Positions 25,270 through 33,105 are shown, counted from the stretch's first letter. The stretch is 64,000 nt of DNA from Rikenellaceae bacterium (GCA_015059715.1 SUZV01000001.1:1-64000), one strand, 5' to 3'. Made by a program: numbers and translations. Notes: generated by a model from the sequence alone, not told the origin.

Positions 25270-26559
25270 ATGAAATTAGTTAGTGCGGCAGAGGCCGTAA
25301 AACTTATAAAGTCGGGCGACTCGGTATTTATCCAGGGTTCGACATCTATCCCCGAGGTATTGGTGCAGGCGATGACCGACCGCGCCTCGGAGCTTCGCGA
25401 CGTTAAGGTATATTCGGCCTTCGCCATTGGTCGCTTCGATGCCCCCTATGCTAAGGCGGAGCTACGCGACTCGTTTGAGCCGCTGAGCTTCTTCGTTGCC
25501 AACAACCTGCGCAATGCTATCAAGGAGGGCGTGGCACAGACCATACCAGCCTTCTTGGGCGAGATACCCTTCCTCTTCCGCTCGGGCCAGGTACCCTTGG
25601 ATGTCACACTGCTCAACGTCTCGGAGCCCGACGAGGAGGGATACTGCTCGTATGGTATCTCGGCAGACTTAGCCTTCTCGGCTGCCGAGTGCTCAAAGAC
25701 AATCATCGCACAGGTGAACAAGTATATGCCACGCACGTTTGGCGACCCTGTCATCCACGTATCGAAGATTGACGCTATGGTGCGCGGTGACGAGCCACTT
25801 GTCGAGGTCCCTACGGTCATCCCTAATGCCGTAGAGCGTGCCATAGGTAACTATATCGCACAGGAGATTCCCGATGGTGCGACGTTGCAGATTGGCGTGG
25901 GCGGCATACCTAACGCTGTGCTCGATGCGCTGCACGACCACAAGCACCTCGGACTACATACCGAGGCTATGACTGATGGTGTGGTGCCCCTCATCCAGAA
26001 GGGCATTATCGACAACTCGCTTAAGAAGATATACCCTGGACAGTCGGTGGCGTGTCTATGTCTTGGCAGCCAGCGTCTCTACGACTATTTGGATGGTAAC
26101 CGCGATGTTGTTATCCGCGATGTAGCGTGGACCAACGACCCACAGAACATACGCCAGAATCCACGTGTTATGGCCGTAAACTCGGCTATCGAGATTGACC
26201 TTACGGGCCAGATATGTGCCGATAGTATTGGTGAGCGCATCTTCTCGGGCGTAGGTGGCCAGCACGACTTCATGTATGGCGGAGCACTCTCCGAGGGTGG
26301 TAAGTGCTTTATCGCGTTGCCCTCGATTACCAACAAGGGACAGTCGAAGATTGTGCCTACGCTGACTAAGGGTGCAGGTGTTGTCACCACACGTTTCCAG
26401 GCGCAGTATATCGCTACGGAGCACGGTATCGTCTACCTGCGTAACAAGTCTTTGGCACAGCGTGCTAAGCTACTTATCTCTATTGCAGACCCCTCTGTCC
26501 GCGAGGATTTGGAGCGTGCTGCCGTTGAGCGTTTCGGCATCGGCTTCCTAAGGGCTTAG
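25270..26559 (+). CDS. Acetyl-CoA hydrolase/transferase family CoA-transferase
   Basis: 429 aa, the size of 4-hydroxybutyrate/butyrate:acetate CoA-transferases. The catalytic Glu is in LGLHTEAMTDGVVPL at about 233. The nucleotide loop GVGGIPNAVLDAL is at about 212, and the C-terminal motifs GVGGQHDFMYGGALSEGGK, then GAGVVTTRFQAQYIATEHG are complete. It would exchange the CoA of an acyl-CoA with acetate. Placed behind iorAB and an aminotransferase, it could release aryl-acetic or branched acids while keeping the thioester energy (inference). Confidence 0.85.
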   Translation: MKLVSAAEAVKLIKSGDSVFIQGSTSIPEVLVQAMTDRASELRDVKVYSAFAIGRFDAPYAKAELRDSFEPLSFFVANNLRNAIKEGVAQTIPAFLGEIPFLFRSGQVPLDVTLLNVSEPDEEGYCSYGISADLAFSAAECSKTIIAQVNKYMPRTFGDPVIHVSKIDAMVRGDEPLVEVPTVIPNAVERAIGNYIAQEIPDGATLQIGVGGIPNAVLDALHDHKHLGLHTEAMTDGVVPLIQKGIIDNSLKKIYPGQSVACLCLGSQRLYDYLDGNRDVVIRDVAWTNDPQNIRQNPRVMAVNSAIEIDLTGQICADSIGERIFSGVGGQHDFMYGGALSEGGKCFIALPSITNKGQSKIVPTLTKGAGVVTTRFQAQYIATEHGIVYLRNKSLAQRAKLLISIADPSVREDLERAAVERFGIGFLRA

Positions 26560-26587
26560 TCACTTAGGGCGACTAAATGTTAAGGGG

Positions 26588-26619
26588 GGGGCTAAAGAGT
26601 ATCTTGGCCCTCTCTTTTT
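26588..26619 (+). terminator. Intrinsic terminator after the CoA-transferase gene
   Basis: GGGCTAAAGA pairs with TCTTGGCCC (one bulged A, one G-T) around a GTA loop, followed by TCTCTTTTT. Confidence 0.7.
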
Positions 26620-26704
26620 GGTATGATAATGCATATTTTGCCGCCCACTTACCACAGATTACGTTAGCTACACTACGTGGCTAACCACATTTTTTTTGAT
26701 TAAA

Positions 26705-26736
26705 TTTGCGTATTTCATAATTTTTGTATATCTTCG
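26705..26736 (+). promoter_or_regulatory. Promoter of the DksA/TraR-like gene
   Basis: TTTG at 26705-26708, 20-bp spacer, TATCTTCG at 26729-26736 (one base off TAnnTTTG). The gene starts 40 bp downstream. Confidence 0.7.
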
Positions 26737-26775
26737 CTTATTATAAGTGTATAACCGTACTAAAACGCTACGATT

Positions 26776-27150
26776 ATGGCAGAAGAGAAGACCCGTTACA
26801 ACGATGCTGAGCTCGAAGAGTTCCGCTTGTTGATAGAGCAGAAGTTAGCCTCGGCACGTGCCGACTACGATATGTTACGCTCGGCTACGAGCAACGAGAA
26901 CGACACCGAGGACTCCTCACCCACCTTCAAGGTTATGGAGGAGGGTGCTACGACGCTCTCGCGCGAGGAGTATGGCTCGTTGGCACAGCGTCAGGCGAAG
27001 TTTATTCGTAACCTTGAGATGGCCCTCGTCCGTATCAAGAATAAGACATATGGTATCTGCAAGACCACAGGCAAGCTGATACCACGCGAGCGTCTATTGC
27101 GTGTACCTCACGCAACGGAGTGTATTGAGGCCAAGACCGCACGTAAGTAA
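26776..27150 (+). CDS. TraR/DksA-family zinc-finger-like regulator
   Basis: 124 aa. A helical coiled-coil region (ELEEFRLLIEQKLASARADY) is followed by the C-terminal finger region YGICKTTGKLIPRERLLRVPHATECIEAK. The usual four-Cys finger is reduced to Cys in GICKTTG and one in TECIEA, as in many Bacteroidetes relatives. DksA-type proteins bind RNA polymerase and tune transcription, often with ppGpp. It is divergent in orientation from ileS, which it often accompanies in this phylum. Confidence 0.85.
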   Translation: MAEEKTRYNDAELEEFRLLIEQKLASARADYDMLRSATSNENDTEDSSPTFKVMEEGATTLSREEYGSLAQRQAKFIRNLEMALVRIKNKTYGICKTTGKLIPRERLLRVPHATECIEAKTARK

Positions 27151-27207
27151 ATCGCAGGGTGCCCCCATTTTACAAAAGATGCTGTGTCAGGCCTGCAAGG
27201 GTGCGAA

Positions 27208-27290
27208 ATTTTTTTAGGACATTAAGACGTTAAGACCATAAGACATTAAGAGGTCGAGTATCACAACACTCCGCAACAACGAAAACTCTT
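27208..27290 (+). repeat. Dispersed repeat with TTAAGAC units, copy 2
   Basis: Reads TTTAGGACATTAAGACGTTA, AGACCATAAGACATTAAGAG, then GTCGAGTATCACAACACTCC. It matches the minus strand of 18592-18672 at most positions. It sits between the DksA-like gene and ileS and runs directly into the hairpin cassettes at 27299. Confidence 0.65.
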
Positions 27291-27298
27291 TAACTACT

Positions 27299-27390
27299 CT
27301 TTAGCTCGCCCAAGGCGAGCGCGCTACCCTTTAGCAGGCTGAAAGCCTGCGACCTACCCTTTCAGCTTTAGCTGTCACCGCGAGGTGAAA
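27299..27390 (+). repeat. Three tandem stem-loop cassettes with fixed flanks and variable stems
   Basis: Cassette A (27299-27327) and B (27329-27357) both start CTTTAGC and end GCG-x-x-CTAC, but their stems differ: TCGCC/GGCGA with loop CAA, and AGGCT/AGCCT with loop GAA. A third unit at 27359-27390 reads CTTTCAGCTTTAGCTG then CACC-GCGA-GGTG. The same series with other stems lies at 32321-32418. Confidence 0.65.
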
Positions 27391-27414
27391 CAACGCTCGG
27401 CAAATATCATAGTG

Positions 27415-27455
27415 ATGGGCTGTACTTCGAAAGTACGGCCCATTGCTATTTTTAT
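27415..27455 (+). terminator. Stem-loop after the DksA-like gene
   Basis: 13-bp stem ATGGGCTGTACTT (27415-27427) / AAGTACGGCCCAT (27431-27443) with one wobble and a CGA loop, followed by TGCTATTTTTATTC. It lies 265 bp past the gene, so it ends transcription that has crossed the repeats. Confidence 0.7.
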
Positions 27456-27486
27456 TCTTATTGGCTATATATATCCATAAAAGAGC

Positions 27487-27525
27487 GCGGCTGACGAACT
27501 ACCATATCGGTACTCGGTCAGCCGC
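27487..27525 (-). terminator. Intrinsic terminator of ileS
   Basis: 9-bp stem GCGGCTGAC / GTCAGCCGC with a 21-nt loop. On the minus strand it is followed by GCTCTTTTATGG. Confidence 0.7.
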
Positions 27526-27548
27526 ACTATCAAACAGTAGACTCTAAC

Positions 27549-30500
27549 TTAAGCCTTCGTAACAGCTATCTTAACAGGGTTCTCGTCAATATCCGAGTCG
27601 ATGACGAAGGTGCCTGCAGGCGCAGCAACAGCCTTGACATCTACCGCAAGTGTCTGCTGGGCGATATAGCCACCGAAGCTCTCAATAGCCGTAGCCGTAA
27701 GCTCGGTAGACTCTATCTCGACACATATCTTATCGGTAACCTCGAAGCCCGACTCCTTACGGATGTTCTGGATGCGGTTTACAAGCTCGCGAGCAACACC
27801 CTCACGACGTAGCTCCTCCGTAATGGTGATGTCGAGAGCCACAGTGAGCTTACCCTCCGAAGCTACCAACCAGCCTGGCATATCCTCCGACGTAATATCG
27901 AAGTCGGCAGGCGTAACCTTGATAAGCTGGCCTGCAACCTCAAGCTCGCTCTCGGCATTAGCCTCAAGCGCGGCAATCTGCTCCTGAGTAAATGTCGCCA
28001 AGAGTGCCGACATAGGCTTCGCAAGCTGAGCATAACGCTGACAGAAGGTCTTGAAGTTGAGCTTTATACGCTTCGTGATGATGCCCGTAGTATCGGTGAT
28101 AAGCTCGATATCCTTAACGTTCACCTCACTGGTAATAAGGCCTCGAACAGCCTCGATATGCTTAGCCATATCCCTATCAAGCACAGGGATGATAATCTTC
28201 TGTAGTGGCTGACGAACCTTGATATTGACCTTACGACGCAGTGCCAACACCATTGATGAGGTGCGCTGTGCCAACGACATCATAGCCTCAAGCTCGCCAT
28301 CGATAAGCTCGGTGTTGCACTTAGGATACTCGGCAAGGTGTACCGAAGACTCCGCGTGGCGACCACTTACGGCGTTAAGGTCCGTAAAGATGCGGTCGGT
28401 GATAAATGGTGCGATAGGTGCTGCCAACATTACCACTGTCTCCAAGCAGGTGTAGAGCGTCTGATATGCCGCGAGCTTATCTGTCGTCAGCTCGCCACCC
28501 CAGAAACGCTTACGGTTAAGGCGCACATACCAGTTCGAGAGGTTCTCGTCAACAAACTGGTCTATGCGACGTGCCGCAGGCGTAGGGTCGTAGTCCTCAA
28601 GCAATGCCGTAACGTCGCGTACCAAAGAGTTAAGCTCCGAGAGTATCCAGCGGTCAATCTCGGGACGCTCGGCAACAGGAACCTCAGCCTCGCGACCTGT
28701 GAAGCCGTCGATATTGGCATAGAGAGCAAAGAACGAGTAGGTATTGTAGAGCGTGCCGAAGAACTTACGGCGACACTCGTCGACACCATCAACGTCGAAC
28801 TTAAGGTTGTCCCAAGGCTGCGAGTTAGATATCATATACCAACGTGTAGCGTCGGCACCATACTTTCTCAACACCTCGAAGGGGTCTACAGCATTGCCAA
28901 GACGCTTAGACATCTTGTTACCATTCTTGTCGAGCACCAAACCATTCGAGATGATATTCTTGAAGGCTACAGAGTCGAACAACATGGTAGCTATGGCGTG
29001 CAGCGTGTAGAACCAGCCACGTGTCTGGTCAACACCCTCGGCGATAAAGTCGGCAGGATATACCTCCTCGAAGCCCTCCTTAGCCTCGAAGGGGTAGTGT
29101 ACCTGGGCATAAGGCATAGCACCCGAGTCGAACCATACATCGATAAGGTCGGGCTCGCGATGCATAGGCTCACCCTTCGACGACACCAATACGATATTGT
29201 CGACATAGGGGCGGTGAAGGTCGATATTCTCTGTCGAGTAGTTCTCCTTAGACATATCGCCCACCTTGAAGTTCTTATAAGGGTTCTCCTTCATCACGCC
29301 AGCAGCCACAGCCTTCTCAATCTCGGCGATGAGCTCCTCGATAGAGCCTATACACTTAAGCTCGGTGCGGTCCTCAGTGGCCCAGATAGGCAGCGGTGTG
29401 CCCCAGAAGCGTGAGCGCGACAAGTTCCAGTCGTTGATATTCTCCAACCACTTGCCGAAGCGTCCTGTACCCGTAGACTCGGGCTTCCAGTAGATGGTCG
29501 TGTTAAGCTCCATCATACGCTCGCGCAGTGCTGTGGTGCGGATAAACCACGAGTCGAGAGGGTAGTACAACACAGGCTTATCGGTACGCCAGCAGTGTGG
29601 ATAGTTGTGGGTGTGCTTCTCGATTTTGAAGACCTTGCCACTCTCCTTGAGCTTGATGGCGATATATACATCGAGGCTCTCGGCCGCCGCAGCAGCCTTC
29701 TCGTCGTAGCGACCATCGACGGTATACTGTGGGTCGTAGGCGTTCTTGACCCAGCGGCCCTCATACTCCTTATACGACTCGGCTACGCACTCCTCGACAA
29801 AGCGAGCATCCAACTCGTCGATAAGGTAGAACTTACCCGTAAAGTCTACCATAGGACGTGTCTCACCGCGCTTGTTAATCATAAAGAGTGATGGAATGCC
29901 TGCCTGACGCGCTACAAAGGCATCATCGGCACCAAACGTAGGTGCTATGTGTACGATACCCGTACCATCCTCAACGGTGACATAGTCGCCAAGTATTACG
30001 CGGAAGCCCTTAGCCGAGGCCTCGTGCCAGTTACCCTCGTTGTCGCACTCTACAGGCTTAACCCAAGGGATTAGCTGCTCGTAGCGCATACCCTCAAGCT
30101 CGGTACCACGCCACTTACCAACCACCTCGAAGGGTATGAGCTTGTCGCCAGCCTTGTAATCCTCAAGAGCTATGCCCTCGGCCTTCTTGTTGAAGATGGC
30201 GTAGAGCAGTGGCTCGGCAACGACAGCCGTAATCTTAGCTCCATCGTATGGGTTATAGGTGCGCACAGCAACATAGTCATACTTAGGGCCTACGCAGAGT
30301 GCCGTATTTGATGGCAGGGTCCAAGGTGTTGTCGTCCAGGCAAGGAATACAGGAGTACCCCACCCCTCCATCTCGGCCTTAGGCTCAAGGATGCGGAACT
30401 GCGCCGTACAAGTCGTATCCTTAACATCGCGGTAGCAACCAGGCTGGTTAAGCTCGTGTGTCGAGAGTCCTGTGCCTGCCGCTGGCGAGTATGGCTGGAT

Positions 30501-31034
30501 GGTATAGCCCTTATAAAGGAGATTCTTCTCGTAGAGCTGCTTGAGTAGCCACCACAAGGTCTCGATAAACTTATTGTCGTAGGTGATATATGGGTCGTCC
30601 ATATTTACCCAGTAACCCATACGGCGTGTCAGGTCCTCCCAGATGTCGGTAAACTCCATCACCGCCTCGCGACACTCCTTGTTGTACTGCTCGATGGTTA
30701 TCTTCTTGCCGATATCCTCCTTGGTGATGCCGAGCTTCTTCTCCACACCCAGCTCTACGGGCAGACCATGCGTATCCCAACCCGCCTTGCGGTGTACCAA
30801 ATATCCCTGCTGGGTCTTGAAACGACAGAATACATCCTTGATGGTACGCGCCATGACGTGGTGGATGCCTGGGGTACCATTTGCCGAGGGTGGTCCCTCA
30901 TAGAATACAAACGTGGGGTGTCCCTCGCGTGTTGTTATGCTCTTGTGAAAGGTGTCATCCTCGGTCCAGCGTGCCAACACCTCGTCGGCAACACGGGCAA
31001 GGTCAAGACCCTTATACTCATTAAACTTGCTCAT
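27549..31034 (-). CDS. ileS: Isoleucyl-tRNA synthetase with GIHH in place of HIGH
   Basis: 1161 aa, class I synthetase charging tRNA-Ile. The editing-type CP1 insertion and anticodon domain are present; length and C-terminus fit the IleRS2 (eukaryote-like) group. The KMSKR motif is intact at about 703-708 (NGNKMSKRLGNAV). The HIGH motif reads GPPSANGTPGIHHVMA, so residues 56-59 are Gly-Ile-His-His: first and third positions of HIGH exchanged. That swap is reported in a subset of IleRS2 enzymes and linked to very strong mupirocin resistance; resistance here is inferred. It is co-transcribed with the upstream yebC gene, 31 bp away. Confidence 0.95.
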   Translation of the reverse strand: MSKFNEYKGLDLARVADEVLARWTEDDTFHKSITTREGHPTFVFYEGPPSANGTPGIHHVMARTIKDVFCRFKTQQGYLVHRKAGWDTHGLPVELGVEKKLGITKEDIGKKITIEQYNKECREAVMEFTDIWEDLTRRMGYWVNMDDPYITYDNKFIETLWWLLKQLYEKNLLYKGYTIQPYSPAAGTGLSTHELNQPGCYRDVKDTTCTAQFRILEPKAEMEGWGTPVFLAWTTTPWTLPSNTALCVGPKYDYVAVRTYNPYDGAKITAVVAEPLLYAIFNKKAEGIALEDYKAGDKLIPFEVVGKWRGTELEGMRYEQLIPWVKPVECDNEGNWHEASAKGFRVILGDYVTVEDGTGIVHIAPTFGADDAFVARQAGIPSLFMINKRGETRPMVDFTGKFYLIDELDARFVEECVAESYKEYEGRWVKNAYDPQYTVDGRYDEKAAAAAESLDVYIAIKLKESGKVFKIEKHTHNYPHCWRTDKPVLYYPLDSWFIRTTALRERMMELNTTIYWKPESTGTGRFGKWLENINDWNLSRSRFWGTPLPIWATEDRTELKCIGSIEELIAEIEKAVAAGVMKENPYKNFKVGDMSKENYSTENIDLHRPYVDNIVLVSSKGEPMHREPDLIDVWFDSGAMPYAQVHYPFEAKEGFEEVYPADFIAEGVDQTRGWFYTLHAIATMLFDSVAFKNIISNGLVLDKNGNKMSKRLGNAVDPFEVLRKYGADATRWYMISNSQPWDNLKFDVDGVDECRRKFFGTLYNTYSFFALYANIDGFTGREAEVPVAERPEIDRWILSELNSLVRDVTALLEDYDPTPAARRIDQFVDENLSNWYVRLNRKRFWGGELTTDKLAAYQTLYTCLETVVMLAAPIAPFITDRIFTDLNAVSGRHAESSVHLAEYPKCNTELIDGELEAMMSLAQRTSSMVLALRRKVNIKVRQPLQKIIIPVLDRDMAKHIEAVRGLITSEVNVKDIELITDTTGIITKRIKLNFKTFCQRYAQLAKPMSALLATFTQEQIAALEANAESELEVAGQLIKVTPADFDITSEDMPGWLVASEGKLTVALDITITEELRREGVARELVNRIQNIRKESGFEVTDKICVEIESTELTATAIESFGGYIAQQTLAVDVKAVAAPAGTFVIDSDIDENPVKIAVTKA

Positions 31035-31065
31035 AACTAACTTATTTCGAAATTATCGTTACTTA

Positions 31066-31803
31066 CTACTCCTCAACCTCGTCCTCGTCAGACTCAGCCA
31101 TTGTGGTATATACGTTTGTCACGTCGTCATCCTCCTCAAGGTGCTCGATGAGCTTATTTACCGCCTCACGCTGCTCGGCAGTAAGCTCCTTAGTGTCGGT
31201 AGGTATGCGCACCGCCTCACCCGATACAAGCTCGAAGCCCTTGTCCTCAATCCATGTCTGTATCTGTCCAAACGACTCATAGGCGGCATATACCGTTACC
31301 TCGCCCTCCTCGGCGTAGAACTCATCGACACCGAAGTCAATCATCTCAAGCTCCATCTCTTCGAGGTCGGCACCCTCGGTAGGCTTGAACTTAAATACGC
31401 ACTTATGCTCGAACATAAAGCCTACAGAGCCCGATGTGCCGAGAGCACCGCCATACTTGTTGAAGTACATACGTACCGAGGCTACTGTGCGGTTTGTGTT
31501 ATCTGTAGCTGTCTCGACCAATACGGCGATACCATGAGGGCCATAACCCTCGTATATCATCTCCTTGTAGTCTGCCGAGTCCTTATCTGTAGCACGCTTT
31601 ATGGCACGCTCGACATTCTCCTTAGGCATATTCTCAGCCTTGGCGTTCTGCATCAGCAGACGTAGGCGAAGGTTTGATGCTGGATCTGGACCTGAGGCCT
31701 TTACAGCCATCTCTATCTCCTTACCAATCTTGGTAAACACTCGCGCCATGTGTCCCCAACGCTTCATTTTTCTCGCTTTGCGATACTCAAATGCTCTTCC
31801 CAT
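31066..31803 (-). CDS. YebC/PmpR-family transcription/translation regulator
   Basis: 245 aa. The N-terminus MGRAFEYRKARKMKRWGHMARVFTKIGKEI and the GPDPASNLRLRLLMQNAKAENMPKENVERAIKRA segment are diagnostic of the YebC family. The three-domain length is normal, with an acidic Bacteroidetes tail (ESDEDEVEE). YebC proteins were described as regulators and more recently as factors that help ribosomes at proline stretches. A minus-strand -7 box TATCTTTG lies at 31862-31869. Confidence 0.92.
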   Translation of the reverse strand: MGRAFEYRKARKMKRWGHMARVFTKIGKEIEMAVKASGPDPASNLRLRLLMQNAKAENMPKENVERAIKRATDKDSADYKEMIYEGYGPHGIAVLVETATDNTNRTVASVRMYFNKYGGALGTSGSVGFMFEHKCVFKFKPTEGADLEEMELEMIDFGVDEFYAEEGEVTVYAAYESFGQIQTWIEDKGFELVSGEAVRIPTDTKELTAEQREAVNKLIEHLEEDDDVTNVYTTMAESDEDEVEE

Positions 31804-31861
31804 AGTGTAATAGTTTTTATATTTAAATACTCTTTACCTCTTATATATATACACAATGGCA

Positions 31862-31869
31862 CAAAGATA
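31862..31869 (-). promoter_or_regulatory. Likely -7 promoter element for yebC-ileS
   Basis: TATCTTTG on the minus strand, 58 bp before the start codon. No TTTG at the right distance upstream. Confidence 0.5.
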
Positions 31870-31894
31870 ATAAAATTTTTTCAAAAACCTAATT

Positions 31895-32167
31895 AGAAGC
31901 TGTTTGAATTTTATTGAGTAATAATTTTTTCGTTGGGGTTCTATCTACTGCGTTCGCCTGCGTTCGATGCGTTCGGTGCGTTCGATGCGTTCGGCGCGTT
32001 CGGTGCGTTCGGTGCGTTCGGTGCGTTCGGTGCGTTCGGTGCGTTCGGGCGTTCGGTGCGTTCGGCGCGTTCGGCGCGTTCGATGCGTTCGGTGCGTTCG
32101 GTGCGTTCGGCTCGTTCGGTGCGTTCGGGCGTTCGGGCGTTCGGCACGTTCGCCCCGCTTGGCTATC
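31895..32167 (+). repeat. Left element: AGAAGCTGTTTGAATT end plus a 23-unit TGCGTTCGG tandem array
   Basis: The element begins with AGAAGCTGTTTGAATTTTAT (31895 onward), a motif found at other loci in the window. A spacer ending CTATCTACTG follows, then 23 units of about 9 bp from 31949 to 32154. Most units are TGCGTTCGG; variants are TGCGTTCGA, CGCGTTCGG and the 8-mer GCGTTCGG. The inner end CGCCCCGCTTGGCTATC closes the element. All frames stay open only because the period is a multiple of three; I do not call it coding. Confidence 0.9.
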
Positions 32168-32253
32168 ACTTAGCACTTACCAGTGACCACAACACCTACC
32201 AGCTATATAACAATATAACTACATAACTGTTAGCCACACAACCATATATATCC

Positions 32254-32290
32254 TAAGATAAGACGATAAGACGATAGGACGATAAGATGG
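32254..32290 (+). repeat. Short ACGATAAG / ACGATAGG repeat
   Basis: Contains AAGACGATAAGACGATAGGA followed by CGATAAGATGG. Same wording as in 18673-18715. Confidence 0.6.
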
Positions 32291-32320
32291 TTGCGGACAA
32301 GCATTTTCACTTTTGCTACA

Positions 32321-32418
32321 CTTTAGCAGCGTTAGCTGCGAACTACTCTTAAACAACCCTTTAGCAAGCTTTGTTTGCGACCTACCCTTTCAGCTTTAGC
32401 TGTCACCGCAAGGTAAAA
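32321..32418 (+). repeat. Second series of stem-loop cassettes
   Basis: CTTTAGC-AGCGTTAGCT-GCGAACTAC (32321-32346), CTTTAGC-AAGCTTTGTTT-GCGACCTAC (32359-32385) and CTTTCAGCTTTAGCTGTCAC then CGCAAGGTAAAA (32387-32418). The flanks match those at 27299-27390 while the stems differ. Confidence 0.65.
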
Positions 32419-32526
32419 CTTTTTTCAATCCCCAACGGAATTTACGACTGAGCCCATATAACTATATAACCATGTGACTACGTGACTGTTTGACTATATA
32501 TAGTGTTGCTTGACCGTATACGTATA

Positions 32527-32686
32527 TATAAAAAAATTAGGTCTACCGAAAGGTGTTCGACTACGAAGCGCATCCGCCCCTGTCTTAGTAACAAAACTTG
32601 CACCTCCATAGAGCATACAACTTTTGCTACAACCTTTCGATAGGCCTTCCAACCTAAAACTACTAACCTAAATGAACCTTAAAACT
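32527..32686 (-). ncRNA. Candidate structured small RNA, three-way junction with own promoter and terminator
   Basis: A full-consensus promoter ends at 32693, so the RNA should start near 32686 and run leftward. After a 38-nt leader with three AGGUU words, a closing stem forms between GGCCUAUCGAAAGGU (32646-32632) and ACCUUUCGGUAGACC (32554-32540): 14 of 15 positions pair. Inside it, arm 1 pairs GUAGCAAAA with UUUUGUUAC and UUGUAU with GUGCAA, capped by CUC-UAUG-GAG. Arm 2 pairs GAC with GUC and GGGGCG with CGCUUC around GAUG. The closing stem is followed directly by UAAUUUUUUUAU, so it doubles as a terminator. There is no open frame. I do not recognise an RNA family; 6S RNA or another known regulator is not excluded. 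Confidence 0.7.
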
Positions 32687-32692
32687 TCGCTG

Positions 32693-32724
32693 CAAAGGTA
32701 AATACAAAGTTTTAATTAGCCAAA
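32693..32724 (-). promoter_or_regulatory. Consensus promoter of the candidate small RNA
   Basis: Minus strand TTTG (32724-32721), exactly 20-bp spacer, TACCTTTG (32700-32693). It is the cleanest promoter in the window and has a strongly AT-rich stretch upstream (32725-32860). Confidence 0.85.
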
Positions 32725-32916
32725 TATTTTATTAAAAAATTTCAATAATTTTTGAAATTGTTTTAATTATTACCCCTTGGCGCAGTAGTTATTATATAGA
32801 TAATATAATATATAATTATACATATAATTATATATTATATTAAATAGTATATTATGTGTAGTTGCTAATAGCTGTAGTGGTTGCTGACGAGTTGAGTATG
32901 AGCTACGGTTTGCATA

Positions 32917-33105
32917 GATAGCCAAGCGGGGCGAACGTGCCGAACGCCCGAACGCACCGAACGCAGCGAACGCACCGAACGCAGCGAACGCACCGAACGC
33001 ACCGAACGCGCCGAACGCACCGAACGCACCGAACGCACCGAACGTAGCGAACGCGCCGAACGTAGCGAACGCAGTAAATAGAAACTCATAGAAAAATTAT
33101 TGCTC
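32917..33105 (-). repeat. Right element: inverted copy of the 9-bp tandem array element
   Basis: Units of CGAACGCAC type, with AGC and GCC variants, run from about 32931 to 33072. The inner 39 bp (32917-32955) are identical to the reverse complement of 32129-32167, starting GATAGCCAAGCGGGGCGAAC. The outer flank GCAGTAAATAGAAA then GAAAAATTATTGCTC resembles the left flank reversed. The element ends just before the glycosyltransferase promoter. Confidence 0.9.

Noticed and set aside
28338..29414. 358-aa frame opposite ileS
   Set aside because: It is antisense to a well-conserved synthetase and has no family pattern; long shadows are expected at this codon usage.
31035..31065. T-box or other riboswitch ahead of ileS
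   Set aside because: Only 31 bp separate it from yebC, and no T-box elements are visible.
31889..32226. Open frames in all directions across the 9-bp array (Val-Arg-Ser, Ala-Phe-Gly, Pro-Asn-Ala repeats)
   Set aside because: A 9-bp unit keeps every frame free of stops. The frames carry no signal or domain, and the sequence is shared with a reversed copy in non-coding DNA.
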